Below are positions 12,153-20,047 of a stretch of 34,787 nt of DNA, in pieces. Position 1 is the first letter of the stretch; each line of letters starts with the position of its first letter. This stretch comes from a virus: positions 1 through 34,787 of IMG/VR virus record IMGVR_UViG_3300044701_000357; one strand, written 5' to 3'. The notes below the pieces were generated by a model. The model was not told the DNA's origin, searched no databases, and saw only the letters and a list, made by a program, of their open reading frames with translations. Both the position numbers and the translations under genes were made by a program.

Positions 12153-12812
12153 CTAGCTCGCTGCTTTGAACGCCGCGATCTTTCGCTTGATCAACTCGAC
12201 ATCCGCCGTCAAGTCGTTGCCCCTAGCGTCAGCGTTGCGTACTCTAGTTAGTATGTCGTCTAGTGTTTCATCTAACCAGACGCCGAACACTTTCGCTTGC
12301 ACTCGCTCTTTTTTGACGCCTAACTGAGCGCGTCGGATCTCTTTTGCTTTGCGTATCAAGTCGCCGATACGATTACTAGCGTAAGCGTTAAAGTCGGTAC
12401 GCAACTCTTGGACTAGTTGATACCAAACTTTGTCATTCGACTTGAGATCGTTCATCGCGGCTTGCGTTATAGCGAAAACACCATGAACGTCAAGCTTTCG
12501 CTTTTCACCCTTGGAGCTTTCATAATCGCTGTCGTCTTGCGATTCGACTAGGTTACCGTCGGCGACTTTGAAGTAGCGCGGAGGCTTGACCGACTCGTTG
12601 AAGTACACCATATAACCAGAGCGAAGTTCTTCGCGTTGCTCTTTGTTCATCTGGTCTTCGCGGCTTGCGTCAAGATCGCCAAGAGTTGGGATGCGCGACA
12701 TGGCGAAGCGAGCAATGCTGAGGATGTTCGACTCAGTCTTGCCTTGTTGATAACCAACGTCGCGGAGGGATTGCAATTTAAAGTCTTGCTCGACTTTCAT
12801 GGGCTTAGCCAT
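12153..12812 (-). CDS. Paralogous cassette protein B, 219 aa
   Basis: Paralogue of the 208-residue product of 11323-11949, with an N-terminal extension MAKPMKVEQDFKLQ and an acidic insert near residues 90-105 (ESQDDSDYESSKGEKRK). Conserved blocks are SLRD-GYQQGKTESN, IPTLGDLDASR, ASNRIGDLIRKAKEIRR and VRNADARGNDLTADVEL. GGGG lies about ten bases upstream of ATG 12812. It is monocistronic, with promoter at 12865-12893 and terminator at 12110-12145. The differing inserts suggest that the two copies have diverged in partner or function. No activity is known to me. Confidence 0.82.
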   Translation of the reverse strand: MAKPMKVEQDFKLQSLRDVGYQQGKTESNILSIARFAMSRIPTLGDLDASREDQMNKEQREELRSGYMVYFNESVKPPRYFKVADGNLVESQDDSDYESSKGEKRKLDVHGVFAITQAAMNDLKSNDKVWYQLVQELRTDFNAYASNRIGDLIRKAKEIRRAQLGVKKERVQAKVFGVWLDETLDDILTRVRNADARGNDLTADVELIKRKIAAFKAAS

Positions 12813-12864
12813 AGTGTTTCCCCTTTGGGATGAAATGTCGGAACCCGCCGACTCGGTACTAATA

Positions 12865-12905
12865 CTTATACGCTTGCGCTATGACGTTGTCTAGGATCTC
12901 ACGGT
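12865..12905 (-). promoter_or_regulatory. Cassette promoter of the 219-aa gene
   Basis: Minus strand: -35 TAGACA (12888-12893), exactly 17 bases, -10 TATAAG (12865-12870), then TAT. The conserved block ACCGTGAGATCC (12894-12905) abuts the -35. The predicted leader is about 45 bases. Confidence 0.78.
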
Positions 12906-12927
12906 AACGTGAATCCCTAATTAGCGA
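12898..12927. repeat. Double palindrome element, copy 5
   Basis: TCACG-GTAA-CGTGA (12899-12912) followed by CCTAATTAGCGA with a CTAATTAG core. It overlaps the conserved block next to the cassette -35 and so could be the operator of this promoter. Confidence 0.65.
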
Positions 12928-12969
12928 CGCGCACACACAGCACGCGCACGGACACATAACTGGCATCAA
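12928..12969. repeat. Intercassette spacer repeat, copy 3
   Basis: Plus strand GCGCACACACAGCACGCGCA, then a diverged CGGACACATAACTGGCATCA. It is the most diverged of the three copies (GGACACATAA instead of AGAAAAATAA). Confidence 0.65.
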
Positions 12970-12981
12970 AGATGATGAGCC

Positions 12982-13010
12982 AAAAAAAGAGCAGGGGCCG
13001 AAGCCCCTGC
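12982..13010 (-). terminator. Terminator of the 75-aa cassette gene
   Basis: Minus strand: GCAGGGGC-TTCG-GCCCCTGC, a perfect 8-bp stem with a TTCG loop, followed by CTC and seven T residues (12982-12988). It starts five bases after the stop at 13015. Confidence 0.92.
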
Positions 13011-13014
13011 TTGG

Positions 13015-13242
13015 TTATGCTAGCGTTGCTCTGCTAGCTACTAACCGACCGAACCGCGTCGTGATCCGCACGATGTGCGGGCCGAAGTCAGTGCCGTAGC
13101 ACCTCATCCACTCAAGCGCATCGGCTTGAGTCCAAGCACGATGTACGATCTTGTTGTCATTCTCAAGATCGATAACCTCTACTCGGTAGGGTTTAGCGGC
13201 GGCGCGGAATGCTTGCTTGAGCAAGCTAGTGACTTTGACCAT
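13015..13242 (-). CDS. Small basic cassette protein, 75 aa
   Basis: AGGAGG lies five bases upstream of ATG 13242. The protein begins with a basic amphipathic helix (MVKVTSLLKQAFRAAAKPYR), followed by VEVIDLENDNKIVHRAWTQA and DALEWMRCYGTDFGPHIVRI, which looks like a beta–alpha–beta fold. It is not related to the two paralogues next to it but has the same type of promoter and terminator, so it occupies an equivalent cassette. It is the first gene on the minus side of the divergent 13.2-13.5 kb region. Function unknown. Confidence 0.75.
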   Translation of the reverse strand: MVKVTSLLKQAFRAAAKPYRVEVIDLENDNKIVHRAWTQADALEWMRCYGTDFGPHIVRITTRFGRLVASRATLA

Positions 13243-13305
13243 GATGGCCTCCTGTCATGTCAGACTCCCTCTGACTTGGGTTATGGGTCGTTTCCCATGA
13301 CTTTA

Positions 13306-13346
13306 CTTATACCTAACCCCACGGCCTTTGTCACGTATCCCACGGT
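13306..13346 (-). promoter_or_regulatory. Cassette promoter of the 75-aa gene
   Basis: Minus strand: -35 GTGACA (13329-13334), 17 bases, -10 TATAAG (13306-13311), then TAAA. The block ACCGTGGGATAC (13335-13346) abuts the -35. Third example of the shared promoter architecture. The predicted leader is about 56 bases. Confidence 0.75.
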
Positions 13347-13348
13347 AA

Positions 13349-13369
13349 CCCCACCCGCCCCCCACCCCC
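13349..13369 (-). other. G-quadruplex-type tract
   Basis: On the minus strand four runs of three or more G (five, six, three and four) are separated by single bases. The tract sits just upstream of the cassette promoter of the 75-aa gene in the divergent region. Whether it folds is untested. Confidence 0.5.
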
Positions 13370-13454
13370 TGGATCGGCCGCCTCGCTCGCACCCCCCTAC
13401 ACCCCATAATTTGCACAAACGATTTATAATTTTTCAAATATAGAAACACCCCCC

Positions 13455-13483
13455 TTGTCTTTTAGGTACCATACGTTTACATT
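13455..13483 (+). promoter_or_regulatory. Candidate late promoter ahead of the terminase genes
   Basis: TTGTCT (13455-13460), 17 bases, TACATT (13478-13483): four of six matches in each hexamer. The predicted transcription start lies only a base or two before ATG 13492, implying a leaderless mRNA unless another promoter further left is used. Only a moderate call. Confidence 0.4.
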
Positions 13484-13491
13484 ACGAACCT

Positions 13492-14082
13492 ATGCCAACA
13501 TATATGTTAGACATAGAACCCAATATCCCCCTGCCCGCCAACGCAGCAGAAGCCTTACCCCCTATGACTCCAAAAGAAGAATTGGAAGTCAGGGCGAGAA
13601 CTATAAAACTTATATCAGATCTCCAAGGCAAACCAATACATCCCAGCGATAAAGATAAAGACGAAGCTCGCGCATTGGCTAAGAAAATGGTTGAAGACCC
13701 CAGAGGACATATTCAATTTAGTAATTACAAGAATGAAACCCTTGCATACCTAGCTGGTATGGTGTCCCAATATGATCAAATGATTGTTAGGGATCTTGCT
13801 GACTTTAAAATATTTGTTGTTAATAAGCTTGTTGAACAGACTGAATCAGGAAGTGCCAAGGATGTTATTGCGGCATTGAAAGCATTAGGCGAAGTTGATG
13901 GCGTAGATGCCTTCAAGCGTCGATCAGAATTAACGGTGCAGGTCAAACCCATCGATCAGGTGGAAAAAGATCTGTTGGCTAAGCTGGAAAAACTTGAGCG
14001 ACTCACCAAATACGCCGATGCTCAAGACATAATTGATGTCGAACCAACTGAAACTAACACCTCAGAAGATAGCGGCCCTTAG
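13492..14082 (+). CDS. Terminase small subunit (putative)
   Basis: A 196-residue, largely helical acidic protein directly upstream of the large terminase gene, the canonical place of the DNA-recognition subunit. The N-terminus is Pro/Ala-rich and flexible; residues about 25-160 are helical (EELEVRARTIKLISDLQGKP, KDVIAALKALGEVDGVDAFK); the C-terminus is Asp/Glu/Thr-rich. No Shine-Dalgarno motif precedes ATG 13492 or the alternative ATG 13504. It overlaps the large subunit by 47 bases. The assignment rests mainly on position and size, as small subunits are poorly conserved. Confidence 0.65.
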   Translation: MPTYMLDIEPNIPLPANAAEALPPMTPKEELEVRARTIKLISDLQGKPIHPSDKDKDEARALAKKMVEDPRGHIQFSNYKNETLAYLAGMVSQYDQMIVRDLADFKIFVVNKLVEQTESGSAKDVIAALKALGEVDGVDAFKRRSELTVQVKPIDQVEKDLLAKLEKLERLTKYADAQDIIDVEPTETNTSEDSGP

Positions 14083-15559
14083 AAGACTATTGCCTCATGC
14101 ATCTCCAGACGAAAAACGGGAGATTTTGCGGGATTTAGAGTTCTGGGAGTCCAAGCAAGCCCAATCGCTAGGGCAAAAGAAGCTATTAGCCTTCGCAGAC
14201 CACGTATACCCAGGCTATAAAGTAGGCCCACACCACAAAAGGCTGGCTAAAATCTTTGAAGATATAGCCAACGGGGTCAAAAAGCGGGTAGTTGTGAACA
14301 TTGCACCCCGCCACGGCAAGTCAGAACTCATTTCTTACCTAGCTCCAGCTTGGTTTTTAGGTAAGTATCCACATAAAAAGATCATTATGGCTTCCCATAC
14401 GGCTGATTTAGCCGTAAATTTCGGTAGAAGAGTCCGAAATTTGGTGGCAAGTGACCCGTATAAGCAAATTTTCCCGCAGATCGAGTTACAACAAGACTCA
14501 AAATCGGCCTCTAGATGGGGTACTAACTTTAATGGCGAATATTTTGCTATTGGTGTTGGGGGTGCTCTTGCTGGTAGGGGGGCTGACCTTTTTATTATTG
14601 ACGATCCTCATTCCGAACAAGAGGCTAAACAAGGAAGAGCAGACGTTTTTCTTCCCGCTTGGGAGTGGTTTCAGTCTGGTCCTATTCAGCGTCTTATGCC
14701 TGGGGGCGCTATTATTATTGTGATGACTAGATGGTCGAAACTTGATCTAACCGGTCAGGTTATTAACCACATGTCTAAGAATGAAGATGCAGAACAGTGG
14801 GAGATCGTTGAATTCCCTGCCATTTTGCCAAGTGGCAACACACTTTGGCCTGAATTTTGGTCCGTAGAAGAATTAAATGCCAAGAAAGCCTCACTTGATC
14901 CACGATACTGGCAGGCCCAGTATATGCAGGACCCGACGGCTGAAGAAGGCGCGTTAATTAAGCGTGAATGGTGGAATATTTGGGAGAAAGACGACCCTCC
15001 CCAGTGCGAATACATCATTATGTCCCTGGATGCAGCACAAGAAACTAATAATAGAGCTGACTACAACGCTTTGACTATATGGGGCGTGTTCTTAAACGAA
15101 GAAGTCAACAACTACAACATCATATTACTTAATGCTATTAAGAAGCGGATGGAGTACCCCGAGTTAAAGAAGATGGTGTTTGAAGAATACAAAGAATGGC
15201 AACCGGATACTTTTATTGTTGAGAAAAAGTCCAACGGGTCTGCGCTTTACCAAGAAATCCGACGCATGGGCGTGCCTGTACAAGAGTTCACGCCAAGCAA
15301 AGGACAGGATAAGATTGCTAGGGTCAATTCAGTAACCGATTTATTTTCATCTGGGATCGTCTGGGCGCCCGATAAACGTTGGGCTAAAGAAGTTATGGAA
15401 GAATGCAATGACTTCCCCAGCGGTTCAAACGATGATTTAGTTGACTCCACGACCCAGGCTTTGATGCGTTTTCGTAACGGTGGATTTATTAGACTGCCGT
15501 CTGATGAGCCTGAAGAACCAGCAATGTTTAGGCGTAAAAACCAATACGCCTACTATTAA
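14036..15559 (+). CDS. terL: Terminase large subunit
   Basis: A 507-residue ATPase–nuclease motor that packages DNA into the prohead. The ATPase domain has Walker A IAPRHGKSE (Lys95), Walker B LFIIDDPHSE (Asp189/Asp190), and the coupling segment VMTRWSKLD. The C-terminal RNase H-like nuclease domain carries acidic residues Asp332 (IMSLDAAQ), the VEKKSNG segment (about 396-401) and NDDLVDSTTQAL near residue 466. Length is normal for the family. ATG 14036 is used (a TTG lies three bases upstream); with no clear ribosome site, translation is probably coupled to the small subunit gene that it overlaps. Confidence 0.95.
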   Translation: MSNQLKLTPQKIAALRRLLPHASPDEKREILRDLEFWESKQAQSLGQKKLLAFADHVYPGYKVGPHHKRLAKIFEDIANGVKKRVVVNIAPRHGKSELISYLAPAWFLGKYPHKKIIMASHTADLAVNFGRRVRNLVASDPYKQIFPQIELQQDSKSASRWGTNFNGEYFAIGVGGALAGRGADLFIIDDPHSEQEAKQGRADVFLPAWEWFQSGPIQRLMPGGAIIIVMTRWSKLDLTGQVINHMSKNEDAEQWEIVEFPAILPSGNTLWPEFWSVEELNAKKASLDPRYWQAQYMQDPTAEEGALIKREWWNIWEKDDPPQCEYIIMSLDAAQETNNRADYNALTIWGVFLNEEVNNYNIILLNAIKKRMEYPELKKMVFEEYKEWQPDTFIVEKKSNGSALYQEIRRMGVPVQEFTPSKGQDKIARVNSVTDLFSSGIVWAPDKRWAKEVMEECNDFPSGSNDDLVDSTTQALMRFRNGGFIRLPSDEPEEPAMFRRKNQYAYY

Positions 15560-15568
15560 GGATAGATC

Positions 15569-18085
15569 ATGGCTACAAGCTTTTTTGACAAAGCACTAAA
15601 TCAAGCACCCCTTGGGTTGCAGAACGAAGGTCTGGTCATGGAGCCAGATATCGAGATTGAGATTGAAGATCCTGAGTCAGTATCAGTGGGTCTTGGTGGT
15701 CTAGAGATTGTGATTGGCAAAGAAAAAGAAGAGGAAGGGTTTAACGACAACCTTGCCGAAGACATGGACCCCAAGGAGCTAGCCACCCTTGCTGAAGATC
15801 TGTGTAGTGATTTTGAAGATGACATCTCGTCCCGCAAAGACTGGATGCAGACTTATGTCGATGGGTTGGATCTGTTAGGACTAAAAGTTGAGGACCGCAC
15901 GGAGCCTTGGCCGGGGGCTTGTGGTGTGTACCACCCCTTGCTGACAGAAGCTGTGGTGAAGTTTCAGGCTGAGACCATCATGGAGACATTTCCAGCGCAA
16001 GGTCCGGTACGTACCAAGATTATTGGTGAAGAAACTAAAGAGAAGAAAGAGTCTGCTGTGCGTGTGCAGGCAGATATGAACCACCAGCTTACTGATGTGA
16101 TGATTGAGTACAGACCTGAGCACGAGAAGATGCTGTGGGGACTGGGGCTGGCGGGTAATGCGTTTAAGAAAATCTACTTTGACCCAGGGCTTGATAGACA
16201 GACGGCGATGTATGTCTCCGCTGATGATCTTGTAGTTCCTTATGGGGCGTCTAATATTGAGACAGCCGAGCGTGTTACGCATGTTATGCGTAAGACTAAA
16301 AATGAGCTGGAGCGGTTAATGGACAGTGGGTTCTACGTTGACGTAGAGCTTGAAGATCCTAGCGATTCGCTTGATGAAGTAGAGAAAAAGATTGCAGAAA
16401 AGATGGGGTTCAGGGCAACTACTGATAACCGGTACAAGCTCTTAGAAATGCACGTCACCTTAGATCTCCCAGGCTTTCCTGATAAAGATGAAGATGGTAA
16501 AGAGACTGGGCTGGCTGTTCCGTACGTTATTACCATTGAGAAATCAAACAGTAAGATCTTAGCGATTAGGCGTAATTGGAACCCTGACGACGAGTTAAAG
16601 AGAAAACGCCAGCACTTCGTACACTACCCCTATATTCCAGGCTTTGGCTTTTATGCCTTTGGGCTTATCCACCTCATCGGTGGGTTTGCTAAGTCGGGGA
16701 CATCAATTCTTCGACAGCTTGTTGATGCAGGCTCACTTGCCAATCTCCCAGGTGGATTTAAAACCAAGGGGATGCGGACTAAGGGCGATGACACGCCGTT
16801 TGCTCCGGCTGAATGGCGCGATGTGGATATAGCCTCGGGTGCTCTCAAAGACAACATCATGCCGCTTCCGTACAAGGAGCCGTCGCAGGTGTTGGCTGCG
16901 CTCATGGACAAGATCATTGACGAGGGGCGCAGGTTCGCCTCTGCTGCTGATCTTAAAGTCTCTGATATGTCGGCTCAGTCCCCGGTTGGGACTACGCTAG
17001 CGATACTAGAACGCACACTGAAGGTGATGTCGGCTGTTCAGGCGCGGATTCACTATTCGATGAAGCAGGAGTTCCGGCTCTTAAAGACCATCATTGCTGA
17101 TTACACACCTGAGACTTACGACTACGAGCCGATTGATGGTCGCCCCAGGGCTAAGAAATCTGACTATGACAACGTCGATGTAATTCCGGTCAGTGATCCG
17201 AACGCAGCGACAATGAGTCAGAAGGTTGTGCAGTACCAAGCAGTTATGCAGTTGGCTGCTACTGCGCCGCAGTTATACGACTTACCATATCTTCACAGGC
17301 AGATGTTAGAGGTGCTTGGTATCAAAAATGCCGAGAAGCTCGTGCCGATGGAAGATGATATGAAACCGACTGACCCTGTATCTGAGAACATGGACATGTT
17401 CCAAGGCAAGCCGGTCAAGGCGTTTATCTATCAAGATCACGCCGCACACATCACAGTGCATATGTCAGCACTGCAAGATCCGATTACTTCTCAAGTTCTT
17501 GGTCAGAGTCCAAACGCTCAGGCTATGCAAGCAGCATTTATGGCGCACATTGCCCAACACTTTGCCTTTCAATATCGTAAAAACATCGAAGATAAACTCG
17601 GGGTTCCCTACCCTGCACCCAACGAAGAACTGCCCGAAGAGATGGAGGTCGAGATCTCCAGACTTGCAGCCGCAGGAGCACAGAAACTCTTGCAGTCTAA
17701 TCAGGCGATGCTTCAACAACAGCAAGCTCAACAGCAGGCACAAGATCCGATTGTGCAGATGCAGCAACAAGAACTTCAGCTTCAGGCCCAAGAATTGCAA
17801 CGCAAGGCAGCTAAAGATCAGACGGATGCTCAACTTAAAGCAGCCCAGATCGAGACCGAGCGTATGCGGATTCAGTCACAGATGGAGATTGACGGTGCCC
17901 GACTGGGTGCTCAGATCGCCAAAGACCAGATGGAGCAGGAGTTCCAAGCAGGTGTCGAAGCTGTTCGTAATGAGATAGAGGGCACACGAATTGGTGCTGA
18001 TATCGCTAGGAATATTGCTGCGATGCAGCAACAACGCGAACAGACAACTGCTAAGGCTGTTGAACCTAAGAAGGGAACTAAATGA
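15569..18085 (+). CDS. Portal protein, P22-like, with long C-terminal barrel
   Basis: An 838-residue portal that forms the dodecameric DNA channel at the capsid vertex. The N-terminus is acidic (MEPDIEIEIEDPESVSVG). The central portal core includes DGLDLLGLKVEDRTEPWPGA, VRTKIIGEETKEKKESAVRV and the GGFAKSGTSILRQLVDAGSL region. From about residue 705 a Gln-rich coiled coil (AMLQQQQAQQQAQDPIVQMQ) extends to the end, as in the long helical barrel of P22 gp1. AAGGA precedes ATG 15569. The size and barrel distinguish it from the shorter T7-type portals. Its TGA overlaps the next start. Confidence 0.92.
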   Translation: MATSFFDKALNQAPLGLQNEGLVMEPDIEIEIEDPESVSVGLGGLEIVIGKEKEEEGFNDNLAEDMDPKELATLAEDLCSDFEDDISSRKDWMQTYVDGLDLLGLKVEDRTEPWPGACGVYHPLLTEAVVKFQAETIMETFPAQGPVRTKIIGEETKEKKESAVRVQADMNHQLTDVMIEYRPEHEKMLWGLGLAGNAFKKIYFDPGLDRQTAMYVSADDLVVPYGASNIETAERVTHVMRKTKNELERLMDSGFYVDVELEDPSDSLDEVEKKIAEKMGFRATTDNRYKLLEMHVTLDLPGFPDKDEDGKETGLAVPYVITIEKSNSKILAIRRNWNPDDELKRKRQHFVHYPYIPGFGFYAFGLIHLIGGFAKSGTSILRQLVDAGSLANLPGGFKTKGMRTKGDDTPFAPAEWRDVDIASGALKDNIMPLPYKEPSQVLAALMDKIIDEGRRFASAADLKVSDMSAQSPVGTTLAILERTLKVMSAVQARIHYSMKQEFRLLKTIIADYTPETYDYEPIDGRPRAKKSDYDNVDVIPVSDPNAATMSQKVVQYQAVMQLAATAPQLYDLPYLHRQMLEVLGIKNAEKLVPMEDDMKPTDPVSENMDMFQGKPVKAFIYQDHAAHITVHMSALQDPITSQVLGQSPNAQAMQAAFMAHIAQHFAFQYRKNIEDKLGVPYPAPNEELPEEMEVEISRLAAAGAQKLLQSNQAMLQQQQAQQQAQDPIVQMQQQELQLQAQELQRKAAKDQTDAQLKAAQIETERMRIQSQMEIDGARLGAQIAKDQMEQEFQAGVEAVRNEIEGTRIGADIARNIAAMQQQREQTTAKAVEPKKGTK

Positions 18086-18282
18086 ACGAAACCGAGAAAG
18101 TTTTACGACATTTGATTAGTCGTTGTGTCGATGAACAGAAGCATTTAGCCGAAGTTCTAGCGCAAGGGCTGGCAAAGGACCACGCGGATTATCGCTTTCA
18201 GTGCGGTGTGATGCGTGGAATTTCAGTGGCGCAAGGATATCTTGCCGATATGTTAGAAAGGATGAGTGACGACGATGAGTGA
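18082..18282 (+). CDS. Small conserved protein next to the portal, 66 aa
   Basis: The start overlaps the portal stop (ATGA). A short helical protein with KHLAEVLAQGLAKDHADYRF and QCGVMRGISVAQGYLADMLE, ending in the acidic MSDDDE. I associate this 'DYRxQCGxxRGxxxA … DMLERM' protein with the same position, between portal and the next head gene, in related phages; no function is known. It may be a small head or connector component or an assembly factor. Confidence 0.78.
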   Translation: MNETEKVLRHLISRCVDEQKHLAEVLAQGLAKDHADYRFQCGVMRGISVAQGYLADMLERMSDDDE

Positions 18283-18676
18283 ACTCCTAGTAGGGTCTAC
18301 AAGCGGCTCTGCGACGGTATTGCCTGAAACCGCCGAAGAAAAAGCGCGACAACTCCCTGATCCATCAGGTTATCGAATATTATGCACGATCCCAGAGATT
18401 GACGATAAGTTTGATAATGGCTTGATTAAAGCCGATGTCACGATGCACCACGAAGAATTACTGACGACGGTGCTTTTTGTCATCAAGATGGGGCCGGATG
18501 CGTACAAAGATGAGAAGCGATTCCCGTCTGGGCCGTATTGCAAAGTGGGTGATTTTGTATTGGTACGTCCGCACGCGGGTACACGACTGAAAATTCACGG
18601 TCGTGACTTTCGCATCATTAACGATGACTCTGTCGAGGGGGTTGTAGAAGATCCTCGCGGTATTAGTCGCGCATAA
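18275..18676 (+). CDS. GroES-like (Cpn10-fold) protein
   Basis: Start ATG 18275 lies inside the end of the preceding gene; a GTG nine bases upstream is possible. In the 133 residues the order PSGYRILCTIPEIDDKFDNG, then VLFVIKMGPDAYKDEKRFPS, KVGDFVLVRPHAGTRLKIHG, and DFRIINDDSVEGVVEDPRG follows the small beta-barrel plan of GroES, in which the glycine-containing strand and the final 'xxxIxxxDIxAVV' strand are diagnostic. Phage co-chaperonins such as T4 gp31 adapt GroEL to fold capsid protein; placement directly before scaffold and capsid genes fits that role. Assignment is by pattern, without an alignment. Confidence 0.68.
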   Translation: MSELLVGSTSGSATVLPETAEEKARQLPDPSGYRILCTIPEIDDKFDNGLIKADVTMHHEELLTTVLFVIKMGPDAYKDEKRFPSGPYCKVGDFVLVRPHAGTRLKIHGRDFRIINDDSVEGVVEDPRGISRA

Positions 18677-18687
18677 GGGGTTTAAAA

Positions 18688-19605
18688 ATGGCTGAGCAAG
18701 AAAACGCCAACACCGAGTTTGAAATCGAGATTGAAGACGACACTCCTCCCGAAGATCGTGGGCGGGAACCCTTACCCAAAGAGCTAGTCAAGGAGCTTGA
18801 GGAAGACGAACTCGAAGAGTATTCCGAGAAAGTCAAAACTCGCCTCAAGCAGATGAAGAAAGTCTGGCACGACGAGCGTCGTGAGAAAGAACGTGCGTTG
18901 CGTGAGCAGCAAACTGCGATTGAAATGGCGCAGCAGTTGCAAAACGAGATTAAAACGCTACGTTCTAAAGTGACTGAAAACGAAGGGCATTTAGTAAGCA
19001 CAGCTAAAAATGCTGTGGAATTAGAACTTAAAAACGCTGAGAAAGCCTACAAAGAAGCTTATGAAGCGGGAGATTCTGATAAATTATTAGAAGCCCAAAA
19101 GCAATTAACTGAAGCATCTTATAGACTTGAGCGGTTAAAAGGATACAAACCCCCTGTACAACCGCAAGGAACTGAAGTAAATTTACCTAATTCGCAGCCA
19201 CAGGCTCCGAGATTGGACCCAAAAACTGATTCATGGCGTAGACAAAATACGTGGTTTGGATCAGATGACGAAATGACCGCTGCCGCACTTGGCCTAAACA
19301 ACAAACTGCTTAGGGAACGCGGTGCAGCATTTGAGGGTTCTGACGAGTACTGGGAAATCGTTGATAAGACGATGCGTAAAAGATTCCCCGAGTATGAATG
19401 GGGCGATGAACCTGCTGAGCCTGAGACAAAATCACCTCCAGCACGTACAGAAAGACCAGCTACGATTGTGGCTCCCGTTTCTCGTAGTACGACTTCCAAA
19501 AAAGTCAAACTTAATCAATCCCAGCTTAACGTCATCAAAAAGATGGGAATAACTCCTGAGCAATATGTGAGGGAACAAATGAAATTGGAGCGTGCAAATG
19601 GCTGA
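18688..19605 (+). CDS. Scaffolding protein (putative)
   Basis: A 305-residue, highly charged protein. The N-terminus NTEFEIEIEDDTPPEDRGRE is acidic; residues about 32-155 form a long coiled coil (LEEYSEKVKTRLKQMKKVWH, AYKEAYEAGDSDKLLEAQKQ); the C-terminus contains a basic helix KVKLNQSQLNVIKKMGITPE and a terminal YVREQMKLERANG. A coiled coil with a basic C-terminal helix, encoded just before the capsid genes, is the usual form of internal scaffolding proteins. The acidic EIEIED motif also occurs near the start of the portal. AAGGGG precedes ATG 18688. Confidence 0.8.
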   Translation: MAEQENANTEFEIEIEDDTPPEDRGREPLPKELVKELEEDELEEYSEKVKTRLKQMKKVWHDERREKERALREQQTAIEMAQQLQNEIKTLRSKVTENEGHLVSTAKNAVELELKNAEKAYKEAYEAGDSDKLLEAQKQLTEASYRLERLKGYKPPVQPQGTEVNLPNSQPQAPRLDPKTDSWRRQNTWFGSDDEMTAAALGLNNKLLRERGAAFEGSDEYWEIVDKTMRKRFPEYEWGDEPAEPETKSPPARTERPATIVAPVSRSTTSKKVKLNQSQLNVIKKMGITPEQYVREQMKLERANG

Positions 19606-20047
19606 AAATCGTTTATCCAGAGAAGTTGAGAACCGTGAGAAGTTAGCTCGCCCTAAACAGTGGAAGCGTGCGGATGTCCTACCTGAAGTCGATCCAATGC
19701 CTGGATATGTACCCCGCTGGGTGCGTGTGTCCTCGCTTGGTAAGGCTGACCCCAAGAATATCTCTGCCAAACTCAGAGAAGGTTGGGAGCCGGTAAGGGT
19801 TGAAGAGCAGCCAAACCTTATGTTTATGCGCGATGAGAACAGCCGGTTTAAAGACAACATCGAGATTGACGGATTGTTGCTCTGCAAGATGCCTGAAGAG
19901 TTCGTTAAACAACGTACCGATCACTTCAACAATGTTGCCAAATCCAACATGGACGCTGTAGACAACAACTTTATGAAAGAGAGCGATTCCCGTATGCCAC
20001 TCTTCGCAGAGAAGCGTACCAAGGTTTCGTTCGGTAAAGGAACTTAA
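19598..20047 (+). CDS. Conserved head-region protein, 149 aa
   Basis: Start ATG 19598 with GGAG seven bases upstream, inside the end of the scaffold gene. The blocks VDPMPGYVPRWVRVSSLGKA, DPKNISAKLREGWEPVR, NIEIDGLLLCKMPEEFVKQR and MPLFAEKRTKVSFGKGT are typical of a conserved protein lying between scaffold and capsid in many environmental podovirus genomes. Its function is not established; a capsid-assembly or minor head role is likely from its invariable position. Confidence 0.78.
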   Translation: MAENRLSREVENREKLARPKQWKRADVLPEVDPMPGYVPRWVRVSSLGKADPKNISAKLREGWEPVRVEEQPNLMFMRDENSRFKDNIEIDGLLLCKMPEEFVKQRTDHFNNVAKSNMDAVDNNFMKESDSRMPLFAEKRTKVSFGKGT

